Part shown: positions 38,843 to 49,669 of the stretch, piece after piece
How positions within the stretch are numbered: position 1 is the stretch's first letter
How the letters are laid out: each line of letters starts with the position of its first letter
Assembly (NCBI GenBank): GCA_023101485.1
Contig: LVZB01000001.1
Span: forward strand, 1,792,001-1,856,000
DNA length: 64,000 bases
Origin: Pasteurellaceae bacterium Macca
GTDB taxonomy: Bacteria; Pseudomonadota; Gammaproteobacteria; Enterobacterales; Pasteurellaceae
Direction of reading: 5' to 3'
The notes under the pieces: generated by a model
The model's database searches: none
Told to the model about the DNA's origin: nothing
What the model saw: the letters and a program-made list of their open reading frames with translations, nothing else
Translations under genes and position numbers: made by a program

Positions 38843-40270
38843 TCATAGAGATTGGATTTTCTTAATGACATTTGTGGTGGAGCAACCGTTTTCAAAGTTT
38901 AAGACTCGCACTTCGCCACCATTTGCCCACACTTCTTGGCTGCCAGCAATCTCCTCAGGCTGATAATCTCCCCCTTTTACCAATAAGTCGGGTAAGATTT
39001 CGCCAATTAAGCGTTGGGGAGTATCTTCGCTAAAAGGGACAACCCAATCCACCGAGGCTAAACCGGCTAATACTGCCATTCGAGCATCTAAATCGTTAAT
39101 GGGGCGCGCTTCGCCTTTTAAGCGTTTTACCGATTCATCGGTATTGACTGCCACAATTAAACGTTCGCCAAGTTTTCGGGCATTTTCAAGGTAGGAAACA
39201 TGCCCCGGGTGGAGAATATCAAAACAACCATTGGTCATCACGATTTTTTCTCCCCGCTGTTTGGCTTGAGCGATAATCGTTTTTAACTCCGCTTCATGAA
39301 CAATGCCAAAGCCCGTTTCGGTGCGTTGATGAATGGCGGTATCTAGTTCGCTTGGTGTGACCGTTGAAGTACCGAGCTTACCCACCACAACGCCTGCCGC
39401 TGCATTGGCAAGGTAGCAAGCTTCTTCATAGCTCCGACCATCGGCGATTGCGGTCGCAAGCACACTAATCACCGTATCTCCTGCACCGGTGACATCATAA
39501 ACCTCTTTGGCTTGGGTCGGCAGGTGATAGGGCTCTTGATTTGGGCGAAGGAGCGTCATGCCCTTTTCTGAACGGGTAACGAGTAGGGCGGTAAGCTCAA
39601 AATCAGCAATCATTTGTAGTCCTTTACGCACGATCTCCTCATCATCACGGCAATGCCCCACGACGGCTTCAAATTCTGCCATATTTGGGGTGAGTAGTGT
39701 TGCGCCACGGTAACGCTCAAAGTCTGTGCCTTTGGGATCGATCAGTACAGGCACCTTCGCTTGACGAGCGATTTGAATCATCTGTTGTACCGCATCTAAT
39801 GTGCCTTTGCCATAATCGGAGAGGACTAATGCACCGTATTGCGTGATTTCACTTTGCAATTTAGCCAATAAGGGTTGGCTATCGACCCCTTGGAAACCCT
39901 CCTCAAAATCAAGGCGGAGTAACTGTTGGTGGCGAGAAAGCACCCGTAATTTGGTAATGGTTGGGTGAGAATCTAAGGCGACACAGTGATTTTGGATCTG
40001 ATGGGTATTGAGCAATTTATCTAAGGCTCTGCCAGCATCATCTTGTCCGATTAAACCGTGTAATGTCACGGGCACATTTAGGCTGGCGATATTCATTGCC
40101 ACGTTAGCCGCACCGCCGGCACGATCTTCATCACCTTGCACTTTCACCACCGGCACAGGCGCTTCGGGGGAAATGCGGTTCGTTGAGCCAAACCAATAGC
40201 GGTCAAGCATAACATCCCCAAGCACAAGAACCTTGGCTTGGTGAAATTGGGAAGAGTATTGCATCATCAT
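38843..40270 (-). CDS. hldE: Bifunctional D-beta-D-heptose 7-phosphate kinase/1-phosphate adenylyltransferase
   Basis: The 475-residue fusion makes ADP-D-glycero-D-manno-heptose for the lipooligosaccharide core. The N-terminal ribokinase domain has [13 protein letters not shown] and the catalytic [14 protein letters not shown] near residue 262. The C-terminal nucleotidyltransferase has [16 protein letters not shown] near residue 345 and [13 protein letters not shown]. Starting codons at 40270, 40267 and 40264 are equivalent by eye; relatives begin MAQYS, which would favour 40264. It supplies heptosyltransferases such as OpsX. Confidence 0.96.
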   Translation of the reverse strand: MMMQYSSQFHQAKVLVLGDVMLDRYWFGSTNRISPEAPVPVVKVQGDEDRAGGAANVAMNIASLNVPVTLHGLIGQDDAGRALDKLLNTHQIQNHCVALDSHPTITKLRVLSRHQQLLRLDFEEGFQGVDSQPLLAKLQSEITQYGALVLSDYGKGTLDAVQQMIQIARQAKVPVLIDPKGTDFERYRGATLLTPNMAEFEAVVGHCRDDEEIVRKGLQMIADFELTALLVTRSEKGMTLLRPNQEPYHLPTQAKEVYDVTGAGDTVISVLATAIADGRSYEEACYLANAAAGVVVGKLGTSTVTPSELDTAIHQRTETGFGIVHEAELKTIIAQAKQRGEKIVMTNGCFDILHPGHVSYLENARKLGERLIVAVNTDESVKRLKGEARPINDLDARMAVLAGLASVDWVVPFSEDTPQRLIGEILPDLLVKGGDYQPEEIAGSQEVWANGGEVRVLNFENGCSTTNVIKKIQSL

Positions 40271-40320
40271 AGTGTTTCTTTGTTACTCAATTATCAAGAT
40301 TAAAGGGGTTTTGCTTGCCT

Positions 40321-40330
40321 ACAAGCGGTC
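40321..40330 (+). repeat. Apl-type DNA uptake signal between hldE and der
   Basis: An exact ACAAGCGGTC 10-mer followed by an AT tract (GAATTTAAAC). Confidence 0.75.
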
Positions 40331-40385
40331 GAATTTAAACGATTTTTTGCACTGTTGGCATTGAGTGGGCAAAAGCCCCGAAAAA

Positions 40386-41906
40386 CTACCGCTTGCTTTT
40401 CTTAATAAATTTCATCAAGCGCTTACGTTTGCGTAATTGGCTTGGGGTGAGTTTATTCCGCTTACCGGCAAAAGGGTTATTCCCTTCTTGGAAAAGCACC
40501 CGAATTGGCGAGCCAATGATTTTCAAACTCTTACGGAAATAGTTAGATAAATAACGTTTGTAAGAGTCGGCAAGGCGATCCATTTGGTTACCATGGATCA
40601 CAATAATTGGCGGATTATAACCACCCGGGTGGGCGTATTTTAATTTCACTCGGCGACCATTCACCAACGGCGGTTGATGCTCTTCCGTTGCCATTTGTAA
40701 AATGCGTGTGAGCATCGAGGTGGAGGTTTTCTTCGTTGCACATTGGTAGGCTTCTTGGATCGATTCAAACAGATTCCCCACGCCACTGCCGTGGAGGGCG
40801 GAAATAAAATGCACGCGCGCAAAGTCAATAAAATCTAACCGTCTATCCAGTTCGGATTTCACGTTATCTTTGATCTCTTGGGATAAGCCGTCCCATTTAT
40901 TCACCACAATCACAAGGGATTTCCCTGCATTGAGGATAAAGCCTAACAGGGAGAGATCTTGGTCGGAAATATTATCCCGCGCGTCAATGGTGAGTAGCAC
41001 CACGTTGGCATCTTGAATTGCTTGTAGGGTTTTAATCACGGAGAATTTTTCCACCGCTAAATGCACCTTACCCCGTTTGCGTACGCCGGCGGTATCAATA
41101 AGGGTATATTGTTGGCCGTCACGTTCCATAGGAATGTAAATCGAATCCCGTGTTGTGCCAGGCATATCAAATACCACAACCCGATCTTCCCCGAGAATCC
41201 GGTTCGTTAGGGTGGATTTTCCCACATTAGGGCGGCCGACAATCGCAATTTTGATATTTTTATCTTGGGCGTTTTCTGCCTCTTCTTCGGCGAGGGCATC
41301 ATCTAAAAGGGCGGTATCTTCTTCGTTGTTAAAATCGAAATCGTTATCCCATTCATCTTCTTCGGCGTGTTCAGATTGGGCTTCATTTTCGCTATTGTCT
41401 TGCTCATCGAGGTTCTCTGCCAGTGGTGCAAGCACTTGTTCGATGAGTTGGGTAACACCACGGCCTTGGGCAGCGGCGATCTGTTCGACTTCACCTAACC
41501 CTAAGGAGTAGAATTCCCCACAGTGGGAATCGGCATCAATACCGTCTGTTTTATTCGCCACTACGACGGTCGTTTTTTGGCGTTGGCGGAGATATTGTGC
41601 AATGCCAACATCCGCCGGTAAAAGACCGGCACGGGCATCGACTAAAAAAAGCACCACATCGGCTTCTTCAATCGCAAGGAGCGACTGTTCCGCCATTTTT
41701 TCTTCTACCCCTTCTTCTGTTCCGTCAATACCACCCGTATCAATGACAATAAAATCGTGGCCGGCAATATTGGCATGGCCATATTTACGGTCACGCGTTA
41801 AGCCGGGGAAATCCGCCACTAACGCATCACGGGTGCGTGTTAGGCGGTTAAATAACGTGGATTTGCCCACGTTAGGTCTGCCCACTAGGGCAACAACAGG
41901 AGTCAT
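40386..41906 (-). CDS. der: Ribosome biogenesis GTPase Der (EngA)
   Basis: A 506-residue double GTPase essential for 50S ribosome assembly. G domains start with [20 protein letters not shown] (residue ~8) and [19 protein letters not shown] (~217), each with DTGG/DTAG and NKxD motifs. The acidic linker between them (residues ~165-215, many E and D) and the KH-like C-terminus are typical. YihI, a GTPase-activating protein for Der, is encoded at 58729 in this window. Confidence 0.96.
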   Translation of the reverse strand: MTPVVALVGRPNVGKSTLFNRLTRTRDALVADFPGLTRDRKYGHANIAGHDFIVIDTGGIDGTEEGVEEKMAEQSLLAIEEADVVLFLVDARAGLLPADVGIAQYLRQRQKTTVVVANKTDGIDADSHCGEFYSLGLGEVEQIAAAQGRGVTQLIEQVLAPLAENLDEQDNSENEAQSEHAEEDEWDNDFDFNNEEDTALLDDALAEEEAENAQDKNIKIAIVGRPNVGKSTLTNRILGEDRVVVFDMPGTTRDSIYIPMERDGQQYTLIDTAGVRKRGKVHLAVEKFSVIKTLQAIQDANVVLLTIDARDNISDQDLSLLGFILNAGKSLVIVVNKWDGLSQEIKDNVKSELDRRLDFIDFARVHFISALHGSGVGNLFESIQEAYQCATKKTSTSMLTRILQMATEEHQPPLVNGRRVKLKYAHPGGYNPPIIVIHGNQMDRLADSYKRYLSNYFRKSLKIIGSPIRVLFQEGNNPFAGKRNKLTPSQLRKRKRLMKFIKKSKR

Positions 41907-41994
41907 ATTAAACCTCTTTACTCTTCGGATTTTGCATCAATACGCAAAATGGGGGCGATTATAGCCTAAATTCGCCACTTCTCACACGCTAAAC

Positions 41995-43542
41995 TTATTT
42001 TTTCAACGGTGGAAGTGGAATCGCCGGATCGTCCGGTGCGTCAATTTTTTCGATCTGCTGTGTTAAGCCGTAATCATCGGGGTCAGCTTGGAAGCTAAAC
42101 AGGTCAAGTTGTGGGTTGAGGCGAGGGTTTTGAATACCCACCCAATTTGCCAAGGCGTTGGTAAAATTCAACCCCGATTTAAAGGCATGATATTCGTGGC
42201 GTTGGTTATCATCACTGCTAATCTTAAATAACGGTACATCAAAATGGCGTTTGCTTTTGCCACTGCTGTTATGAATCACAATATTTTCTTCACTGATTTG
42301 ATGAGCTAAACCGTGATCGGCAAAATAGACGAGAGAAAAACGCCGTCCTTGGTTTTGTTCATTGTTTTTCAGGGTTTGATACACCTGTTCAAGCAATTTA
42401 TCGGTTTTCTTAATCGAGGAGACATAGCAATTCACATTGTGATATTTCTTCGGTAAGTCATTTTCGGCAAAGATTGTCGGGAAATCGGTTAAGCGGTCGC
42501 AAGTCACCGGGTGAGAGCCATAAAGGTGTAGCACAATAAAGCGTTTGCCTTTGGTCGGGCGACTGATCAGCTGTTCAAATTGAGGGAGGAGTTTGAAATC
42601 GCTGATATTTTGATTTAACGAATCGCCTGCTTTGAGAAAAATCTTTTCATCGCTTTTATTGGCAATGGAGGAAATGGGTGTGTCATAAGTGCCGAGGTAG
42701 CCTTGATTGGAGATCCAATAAGTCGGTATGCCGGCGGATTTAATTAAATCAATGAGGGTTAAATGGTAGTTCCCTTCCCATTTTTCGGCATCGGGGTGGG
42801 TTAGCATCAATTTTAGCGAGGCAATGGTGTTTGTGCCGCCGGCGGTTAAGCCGTCAATTAACGTTCCTTTGGCGGAAGACATAAAGGGCGTATTCTCCAC
42901 CGGGTAGCCATAGGCATGGTGGTAATCTTTGCGGGCACTTTCGCCGATCACAAGAACATAGTCATCATAACGTGATTGCGGGCTGAGGGTGGAATTTCCC
43001 CATTCAGAGGCAATCGTGAGAGAGTTGAGTTTATCCAATTCCCTTTTCACTTGCATGGTAGCGGTATAACTCTCTTGCAAAAATTGAAAAGGGGGGGTAC
43101 AGATGAAGATAAACAGTGCCGAAGCCCCGAGAAAATAGGGGTGTTGGAAGGCAACAAGCGGTCGTTTTTTACTGAAAATTTGCAAGGCAAAAAGCCCCAC
43201 GAAAATCCCCACACCAGCCATAGAGTGCCAGAACGGAATTTGTTGAAAAAATTCTTTCCCCTCGTTGAGATCTGTGGCAAACACCGATGCCGCATACTGA
43301 TAAGACGGTGGTCCGAAGGTTAGCCCAATGGGGGCATAAAGGGCGTAGAGGGAAACAAGGGGGAGCAATAATCCCCAAAACAGCAATTTGCTTTGGTTTA
43401 GCCAAATTAGTACTAATGCCAATAAGCCGACATTTTGCACCGTGGGATGGGGAAAAAAGCCCGAGCCAAGTAGCATCAAATAGCTCATCAAGAGGGCAAA
43501 AAGGAGCAGAGCAAGCGGTCGAAAAAAAGAAACATTTTGCAT
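41995..43542 (-). CDS. Lipooligosaccharide phosphoethanolamine transferase (sulfatase family)
   Basis: A 515-residue inner-membrane enzyme: about five N-terminal hydrophobic helices (residues ~8-160), then a periplasmic alkaline-phosphatase-like domain. VLVIGESARKDYHHAYGYPV and GGTNTIASLKLMLTHPDAE contain the metal-binding Glu and the nucleophilic Thr region; HLYGSHPVTCDRL and VYFADHGLAHQ are further metal motifs. It transfers phosphoethanolamine from phosphatidylethanolamine to lipid A or core sugars. It resembles H. influenzae Lpt6-like enzymes, but the acceptor cannot be fixed. An uptake signal lies inside the gene at 43154-43163. Confidence 0.85.
   Translation of the reverse strand: MQNVSFFRPLALLLFALLMSYLMLLGSGFFPHPTVQNVGLLALVLIWLNQSKLLFWGLLLPLVSLYALYAPIGLTFGPPSYQYAASVFATDLNEGKEFFQQIPFWHSMAGVGIFVGLFALQIFSKKRPLVAFQHPYFLGASALFIFICTPPFQFLQESYTATMQVKRELDKLNSLTIASEWGNSTLSPQSRYDDYVLVIGESARKDYHHAYGYPVENTPFMSSAKGTLIDGLTAGGTNTIASLKLMLTHPDAEKWEGNYHLTLIDLIKSAGIPTYWISNQGYLGTYDTPISSIANKSDEKIFLKAGDSLNQNISDFKLLPQFEQLISRPTKGKRFIVLHLYGSHPVTCDRLTDFPTIFAENDLPKKYHNVNCYVSSIKKTDKLLEQVYQTLKNNEQNQGRRFSLVYFADHGLAHQISEENIVIHNSSGKSKRHFDVPLFKISSDDNQRHEYHAFKSGLNFTNALANWVGIQNPRLNPQLDLFSFQADPDDYGLTQQIEKIDAPDDPAIPLPPLKK
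43154..43163 (+). repeat. Uptake signal inside a coding region
   Basis: An exact ACAAGCGGTC within the phosphoethanolamine transferase gene, encoding part of the KKRPLVAF segment on the opposite strand. Confidence 0.7.
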
Positions 43543-43684
43543 AGACGTAGTGACTCAATTCAAAAATGATAGACAAAATTGTACAAAGATTTACGCAAGA
43601 ATACCATTTCCGCAGTGATTTTATTCCGCTATAATACGCCGATTTTTTTACCCGTTATTTACACCCGTTCAGAGAGAGGTCAAC

Positions 43685-44398
43685 ATGGACAAACCAATTT
43701 ATAAACGCATTTTATTAAAGCTCAGTGGCGAAGCATTACAAGGCGATGAAGGGTTCGGGATTGATCCTTCGATTCTTGACAGAATGGCATTAGAAATCAA
43801 AGAGTTGCTTGCAATGGGCGTGGAAGTTGGCGTCGTGCTAGGTGGCGGTAACTTATTCCGTGGTGCAAAATTAGCCAAAGCAGGGATGAACCGTGTTGTG
43901 GGCGACCATATGGGAATGCTGGCTACGGTAATGAATGGCTTAGCGATGCGTGATGCCCTACACCGTGCCGATGTGAATGCTAAATTGATGTCTGCATTCC
44001 AATTAAACGGTATTTGTGACACTTACAACTGGTCTGAAGCGATTAAAATGTTACGGGAAAAACGCGTCGTGATTTTCTCCGCCGGTACGGGTAGCCCATT
44101 TTTTACCACCGATTCAGCAGCCTGTTTGCGTGGTATCGAAATTGAAGCCGATGTGGTGTTAAAAGCCACCAAAGTTGATGGTGTGTATGATAAAGATCCG
44201 GCAAAAAATGCCGATGCGGTGCTTTACCACCATTTAAGCTATGCCGAAGTAATTGATAAAGAGTTACAGGTTATGGATTTAGCCGCCTTTACCCTTGCCC
44301 GTGACCACGGTATGCCAATTCGTGTGTTCAATATGGGCAAAGCCGGTGCGTTACACCAAGTCGTTACTGGTACAGAAGAAGGCACAACAATTAGCTAA
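43685..44398 (+). CDS. pyrH: Uridylate kinase
   Basis: The 237-residue hexameric kinase phosphorylates UMP to UDP. It shows [21 protein letters not shown] at the start, [37 protein letters not shown] and the ATP-site block [16 protein letters not shown]...[13 protein letters not shown]. Length equals the family norm (about 240). GAGAGAGG lies upstream of the ATG. A hairpin follows. Confidence 0.97.
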   Translation: MDKPIYKRILLKLSGEALQGDEGFGIDPSILDRMALEIKELLAMGVEVGVVLGGGNLFRGAKLAKAGMNRVVGDHMGMLATVMNGLAMRDALHRADVNAKLMSAFQLNGICDTYNWSEAIKMLREKRVVIFSAGTGSPFFTTDSAACLRGIEIEADVVLKATKVDGVYDKDPAKNADAVLYHHLSYAEVIDKELQVMDLAAFTLARDHGMPIRVFNMGKAGALHQVVTGTEEGTTIS

Positions 44399-44424
44399 TT
44401 TGAGTTAATTTCCTACCTTTTATT

Positions 44425-44449
44425 TTGGGCGAGCGATCTGTTCGCCCAA
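44425..44449 (+). terminator. Hairpin after pyrH
   Basis: TTGGGCGA (44425-44432) and TCGCCCAA (44442-44449) pair perfectly; the following sequence is only moderately T-rich (TTCATTT). Confidence 0.6.
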
Positions 44450-44478
44450 TTCATTTCCCCCGCCTCATTTTGTAAAGA

Positions 44479-44496
44479 TGTAAACAAAAGTTTCCA
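44479..44496. promoter_or_regulatory. Candidate TyrR box in the tyrR promoter region
   Basis: TGTAAA-N6-TTTCCA matches the TyrR operator TGTAAA-N6-TTTACA at 11 of 12 defined positions, about 85 bp before the tyrR start. E. coli tyrR is autoregulated through such a box. Confidence 0.55.
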
Positions 44497-44581
44497 AATA
44501 TCGCTTTTGGGCGTAGAATAGTCCCCAATTTTTCGCATTACAAGCGGTCGTTTTTGACTAACAATTTGCAAGGAGTGGCGT

Positions 44582-46191
44582 GTGAGAGTCGCAATTGAAT
44601 GTATTGAACGGGTTGGTGTCGCACAGGATATTCTGAGTTTATTGGCTGAACAGGGCATTAACCTTGAAGGCATTGAGTTAGAAAAGCAAAGCAATGACAA
44701 AGGTTTAGTCTATTTGCGTACGGAAGAGATTGACGATGCCCAACAAACGCTTCTGCTGAAAAAACTGAAAAAAATCGCGAGCGTGATTCAGGTTTCCCTC
44801 CTTCATCATTTACCCCAAGAGCGTAAAAATTTAGAACTTAACGCCTTGTTAGAAGCGCTACCGAATCCGGTGTTATCCCTTGATTTACAAGGTAATATTG
44901 TGTTTGCTAACTCACAGGCAAGCAAATGGCTGTTACCGGCTTATATCCGCACGTTACCAAAGAAAAAGCAGGAGCAAGTCAGCCATATTCACGGCGTGGC
45001 GTTAAATCATATTTTAGTCAATTTAAACCGCACCAAGTGGTATCAAAGCTACTTACAACAAGGCTTAACCGCCCAAGAACGCACCTTACAACCTATTTCT
45101 CACCCCATTCAATTTAATGAGCAAGTGTGGCGAATGGATTTACTTCCCATTGAATTATGGGAATCGGCACAAAATCACCCCCTCGGCTATGTCGTTACGC
45201 TCCAATCTCAACAGGCAATGCAACTTGATTTACGCCAATTTATGGCCCATCAAAATAGCGATTTTGACAGCATTATCGGCAAAAGCCCGAAAATGCGGAG
45301 TGTGATTGAGCAGGGGAAAAAATTCGCTACCTTAAATGCCCCGTTATTGATTCAAGGGGAAACCGGCACGGGGAAAGATCTCTTTGCCAAAGCCTGCCAC
45401 GAGTTTAGCTTCCGCCGAGAGGAGAAATTTCTCCCAGTGAATTGCGCTGGGCTTCCCCCGAAGAAGCGGAAAGTGAGATGTTCGGGCATCGTGGTAATGG
45501 GCAAGTCAGCAAAGGCTTTTTTGAATATGCCAATGGTGGCACGGTATTGCTGGATTCCGTTTCCGAACTTTCCTTAGAAATGCAGGCAAAACTACTCCGT
45601 TTTCTCAATGACGGCTCTTTCCGCCGAGTGGGGGAGGATCAGGAGATCCACGTTGATGTTCGCGTGATCTGCACCTCCCAAAAGCCCCTTGATCTGTTAG
45701 TTAAAGAGGGCAAATTACGGGAAGATCTCTACTACCGTTTAAATGTTCTTTCGCTTACCTTGCCCCCATTGCGTGAGCGACAAGGCGATCTGCCATTGCT
45801 GACGGACTATTTTATCCAGCAGATCAGCCAAGAGTTAGGCATTCGCAAACCCCGCTATGATGAGCGATTGATTAAAGCCTTACAGGGGTATCATTGGTCG
45901 GGGAATTTGCGTGAGCTGTATAACTGCTTATATCGTGCTTGTACCTTGGCAAATGAGCAGTTACAAGTCGCGGATCTCAATTTGCCCGATGAATTACCTA
46001 GCGAGTTGGCTTTAACGCATTTAGGTGAAGTGGAGCAAGGCTCCCTTGAAGAGTTGGTCAATCGCTTTGAAGCCTCGCTACTACGCAAGTTTTATGCCGA
46101 ATTTCCAAGTACCCGAAAACTCGCCCAACGCCTTGGCATTTCTCACACCGCAGTGGCGAATAAATTACGCGTTTATGGGATTAGCAAATGA
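44582..46191 (+). pseudogene. tyrR: Aromatic amino acid regulator TyrR, frameshifted
   Basis: Starts with GTG after AAGGAG. Frame 1 (44582 to ~45460) encodes the ACT domain (VAIECIERVGVAQDILSLL), a PAS-like domain (LLEALPNPVLSLDLQGNIV) and the first half of the AAA+ domain (LLIQGETGTGKDLFAKACHE, VNCAGLP). At a run of five C (45455-45459) the sequence shifts frame: EEAESEMFGHRGN continues in the frame starting at 45442 and runs to 46191 with REDLYYRLNVL, SGNLRELYNCLYRA and the C-terminal HTH (STRKLAQRLGISHTAVANKL). One extra C (six) would restore a ~536-residue TyrR. It could be a genuine null mutation or a sequencing error. The stop overlaps the sapA start. Confidence 0.85.
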
Positions 46192-47831
46192 TAAAAGTGC
46201 CATTACAAGCGGTCGTTTTTTTTGGTTTTTTTGCACTGGGGCTTCTGCCTTGGGGGCATGCCGCCCCAAGGATTCCAATTGAGTTGAAAAAAGATAGCCT
46301 CGTCTATTGCACTAATATTGCGAGCTTTTCGTTTAATCCACAAAAGGCGGATGCTAGTTCGCAAATGAATGTGATTACCGAGCAAATTTATGACAAGCTG
46401 ATTGAATTTGACCCTGTGACTAACCGTTTAAAACCGGCGTTGGCAGAACGTTTTGAGGTGAGTGAAGATGGGCTGACAATTACCCTCCATCTACGCAAAA
46501 ATGTGGCATTTCATCAAACGAGTTGGTTCACACCGACACGCCCTTTTAATGCCGAAGATGTACTTTTTTCGTTACACCGTGTGATGGGGGATATGCGCGA
46601 TCTTAGCCTTGAAAAAGGGCAGAGTGATCGCCTTCCTCAACTTGCAAATGGGCATTTTCCCTATTTTGAAAGTATTGATTTTAAAGGCAAAATTGCCCGT
46701 TTAAGGGCAGTGAATGCACACCAAGTGCAAATTGAGCTGACTCGCCCAAACCGTGAGATTCTATCCTATTTAGCCAGCCAATATTCTGTGATGCTCTCCA
46801 AAGAGTACGCCTTACAACTCAATGCAGATGATAATCTCCGCCAATTAGATGTATTACCTGTGGGAACAGGGGCTTATCAGCTTGAACAGGTGGTGCGAAA
46901 CGGCTTTGTGCGTTTAACGGCGAATCCGCATTATTGGGGAAAATCAGCGAAGATTAAGCAGGTGATTGTTGATTTCTCCACCTCTGGTACAGGGCGTATG
47001 GCAAAATTTCTGAATGGTGAGTGCGATGTTTCTGCCTTTCCTGAACCAAGCCAGCTGACGATGCTTCCGCCACAGCAAGGCTATATTGCAGAAAATAAAG
47101 GGGCGAACTTGGCTTATTTAGCGTTTAATATGCAACGTCAAGCGGTGCAAAGCGTTGAGTTTCGGCAAAAAATTGCCCAAGGGATTAACCGCCCTCGTAT
47201 GGCGAGCCTTTTTTTCTACGGGGTGGCGAATGTGGCGGAGAATGTTCTGCCCCAAGCGTTGTTTCATCAACCTAACCCCGTAGGCTACCCTTATCGCCCC
47301 ACCGTTGTCACTCAATCACCACCGCTAAATTTATGGGTGATTGATGAACGGCGGATTTACAACGCCCACCCGTTGAAAATGGCGGAGTATGTGAGAAGTG
47401 AATTAGCACGCATTGGCATTGAGGTCGTGGTTCGTCAAGTCAGCCGAGCGACCTTGATTGAACAGCTTGCCAAAGGGGAAGCCGATTACGATTTAATTTT
47501 AAGTGGTTGGCTTGGAAATAATTTTGACGCTGAGAGTTTTCTCACCCCTCTGCTGAGTTGCCAATCTCAACAGTCGGTCACAAACCTTGCCCACTGGTGT
47601 GATGCGGAGTTTGAAAATTTGCTCCGTCTTGCTCGGGAACAAGAAAATGATGCTGAAAAACAGGTGCTCTATCAGCAAATTCAAGCCCGATTAGCCCAGC
47701 AAATGCCGTTACTTCCCCTTGTCAATGTGAATCGCTTATTAGTGGCAAATCATCAGGTTGAAGGGGTAACGATAAGCCCCTTCGGGCAAGTCAAATTGGC
47801 GGACTTTCGCTTGAAAACGCAGGAGAAGTAA
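46188..47831 (+). CDS. sapA: Antimicrobial-peptide/dipeptide ABC transporter binding protein SapA
   Basis: The 547-residue periplasmic solute-binding protein (SBP family 5) has signal peptide VVFFGFFALGLLPWGHA and motifs VYCTNIASFSFNPQKAD, VITEQIYDKLIEFDP, FHQTSWFTPTRPFNAEDVLF and a C-terminal NLAHWCDAEFENLL. Sap systems bind cationic antimicrobial peptides and also take part in haem uptake and resistance in Haemophilus. The ATG overlaps the tyrR stop (ATGA), so translation may be coupled to the frameshifted tyrR. An uptake signal is embedded in the signal-peptide coding sequence. Confidence 0.92.
   Translation: MIKVPLQAVVFFGFFALGLLPWGHAAPRIPIELKKDSLVYCTNIASFSFNPQKADASSQMNVITEQIYDKLIEFDPVTNRLKPALAERFEVSEDGLTITLHLRKNVAFHQTSWFTPTRPFNAEDVLFSLHRVMGDMRDLSLEKGQSDRLPQLANGHFPYFESIDFKGKIARLRAVNAHQVQIELTRPNREILSYLASQYSVMLSKEYALQLNADDNLRQLDVLPVGTGAYQLEQVVRNGFVRLTANPHYWGKSAKIKQVIVDFSTSGTGRMAKFLNGECDVSAFPEPSQLTMLPPQQGYIAENKGANLAYLAFNMQRQAVQSVEFRQKIAQGINRPRMASLFFYGVANVAENVLPQALFHQPNPVGYPYRPTVVTQSPPLNLWVIDERRIYNAHPLKMAEYVRSELARIGIEVVVRQVSRATLIEQLAKGEADYDLILSGWLGNNFDAESFLTPLLSCQSQQSVTNLAHWCDAEFENLLRLAREQENDAEKQVLYQQIQARLAQQMPLLPLVNVNRLLVANHQVEGVTISPFGQVKLADFRLKTQEK
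46205..46214 (+). repeat. Uptake signal inside the sapA signal peptide
   Basis: ACAAGCGGTC followed by GTTTTTTTT encodes LQAVVFF of the hydrophobic core, so this element must satisfy both functions. Confidence 0.75.
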
Positions 47832-47833
47832 CG

Positions 47834-48784
47834 ATGTGGTTAGCCTTTATTCGTAAGCTTTTTTTAACCTTCATCGCTTTTGTGATTCTCGCTTTTATTA
47901 GCTACAACATTTTGTTGCGAGATCCGATGAATAATTTACCCCTTTCGGCATTTGGGCATTACTTAATGCAGTTACTACAAGGCGATCTCGGTATTCCCTA
48001 CACCACCGGCGAGCCCCTTGCGTGGCAGATTTTTAGTGTGTTTCCAGCTACGATCTCCCTCTGTTTAGCGGCGTCGGTGATCTCCCTTCTCCTTGGGATT
48101 CCTTTGGGCTTTTTAGCCGCGGTAGAACGGGAGAGCTTATTGGGTAAGCTATTGATTTCATTAAGTTCATTAAGTTTAGCGATTCCAGTTTTCTGGTTAG
48201 CCATTATTCTGCTTGCTTATGCATCACAAAATCAGTGGCAGATTGCAGCAGTGGGGGAGTTACACCCTATCTATGCGGTGAAGCAGATTACCGGCGTGCA
48301 GTTGGTGGATATTTTCCTCTCCGATTCCCCTTACAAATTGAAGATGATGCAAAGTGCCTTACAACATTTAGCCTTGCCAACGCTGATTCTGGCTATTCCG
48401 GCGATTTTGGAGATGATGCGAATTACCCAACAGCGGGCAAGTTATGTACTAAAACAGAACTATGTCAAAATTGCCCGCACAAGGGGCTGGTCGCCGATGA
48501 AGATTTGGCGAGTGCATGTTTTGCGTAATACCTTGCCATCATTGATTCCAATGATTGCCCACAATATCACCCTGATTTTTGCCTTTGGGATGTTGATTGA
48601 AAATGTGGTGAGTTGGGGAGGCATCGGACGTTGGATGATCAACGCCCTTAGCGAGCAAGACTATTCCGCCATTTCCGCCGGCGTGATGGTCATTGGGCTT
48701 TTTGTTATCGCCCTTGATCTGCTTTCTAGCCTATTAACCACCTTGCTCGACCCGCATCAAAAAAAGGATTGGTATGTTAAATAA
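47834..48784 (+). CDS. sapB: Sap ABC transporter permease SapB
   Basis: A 316-residue permease with about six hydrophobic helices of the DppB/OppB type. The ABC-coupling loop is MMRITQQRASYVLKQNYVKIARTRGWSPMKIW (EAA-like region near residues 195-225). Short spacing (2 bp) after sapA and an 11-bp overlap with sapC show an operon. Confidence 0.92.
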   Translation: MWLAFIRKLFLTFIAFVILAFISYNILLRDPMNNLPLSAFGHYLMQLLQGDLGIPYTTGEPLAWQIFSVFPATISLCLAASVISLLLGIPLGFLAAVERESLLGKLLISLSSLSLAIPVFWLAIILLAYASQNQWQIAAVGELHPIYAVKQITGVQLVDIFLSDSPYKLKMMQSALQHLALPTLILAIPAILEMMRITQQRASYVLKQNYVKIARTRGWSPMKIWRVHVLRNTLPSLIPMIAHNITLIFAFGMLIENVVSWGGIGRWMINALSEQDYSAISAGVMVIGLFVIALDLLSSLLTTLLDPHQKKDWYVK

Positions 48785-49661
48785 AGAGCCTGAACAGTTT
48801 CGAGAGTCGGACTATTTCCGCCAGTTTTGGCGACACCTACGGCAAGATACCCTGGCGTTAATTAGCGTAAATCTCTTTATTGGATTACTCTGCTTAGTGC
48901 TGTTGGGTTATTTACTCGCCCCTTACCCTGCCGATGAACAGTTCATCGGTTTAGAACTGCTTCCCCCTTCGTGGAATGATAGCGGTCATATTAGCCATTT
49001 TTTTGGCACGGATGATTTAGGGCGAGATATTTTTAGCCGAATTCTCTACGGGTTTTACTATACCGCCGGTTCGGCATTATTGATTACCCTTGCCGTGGGG
49101 CTAATTGGTGGGGTTATCGGCGTGCTTGCCGGCACGAAGAAGGGCAGTTCGCTTTTTGTGTTGAGCCACCTTTTCGATACCTTCTTATTTACCCCGATTT
49201 TGCTGATCGCCATTATTATCGCCACCTTAATGGAAGCGAGTTTAATGAATGCGATGTTGGCGATTTTTCTTGCAATGTTGCCCCACTATATCCACAAAAT
49301 TTACCAAGCAACACAACGGGAATTAAAACGGGAATATGTTGTTACCTTGCGTTTAGAAGGGGCAAAACGAGGGGATCTCATTCGCGAAGTGATTCTGCCA
49401 AATTTAACCACCATTGCGGTGAAAGAGCTGGCGCATATTTTTGTCATCGCCGTGTTAGACATTAGTGCGTTGAGTTTTATCTCCCTCGGGGCAAAAAGTG
49501 CCACGCCTGAATGGGGAACAATGATCCGCGATTCAATGGAGCTGATTTATATCGCCCCGTGGGCGGTGATCTTGCCGGGGATGGCGATTATTTTTACCAT
49601 TTTTATTATCACTTTATTGGGCAACAGCGTGGTACGGGTGCTTGAAAATTATCGTCATTAG
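48774..49661 (+). CDS. sapC: Sap ABC transporter permease SapC
   Basis: A 295-residue permease of the DppC/OppC type. The periplasmic [18 protein letters not shown] motif and the EAA-like loop [28 protein letters not shown] are diagnostic. It overlaps the sapB end by 11 bp and ends 8 bp before sapD. It pairs with SapB to form the channel. Confidence 0.93.
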   Translation: MLNKEPEQFRESDYFRQFWRHLRQDTLALISVNLFIGLLCLVLLGYLLAPYPADEQFIGLELLPPSWNDSGHISHFFGTDDLGRDIFSRILYGFYYTAGSALLITLAVGLIGGVIGVLAGTKKGSSLFVLSHLFDTFLFTPILLIAIIIATLMEASLMNAMLAIFLAMLPHYIHKIYQATQRELKREYVVTLRLEGAKRGDLIREVILPNLTTIAVKELAHIFVIAVLDISALSFISLGAKSATPEWGTMIRDSMELIYIAPWAVILPGMAIIFTIFIITLLGNSVVRVLENYRH

Positions 49662-49669
49662 GGGGATGT

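Noticed and set aside
45455-45459. C5 run in tyrR as a phase-variation tract
   Set aside because: Five bases is too short for efficient slipped-strand switching; a fixed mutation or sequencing error is more likely.
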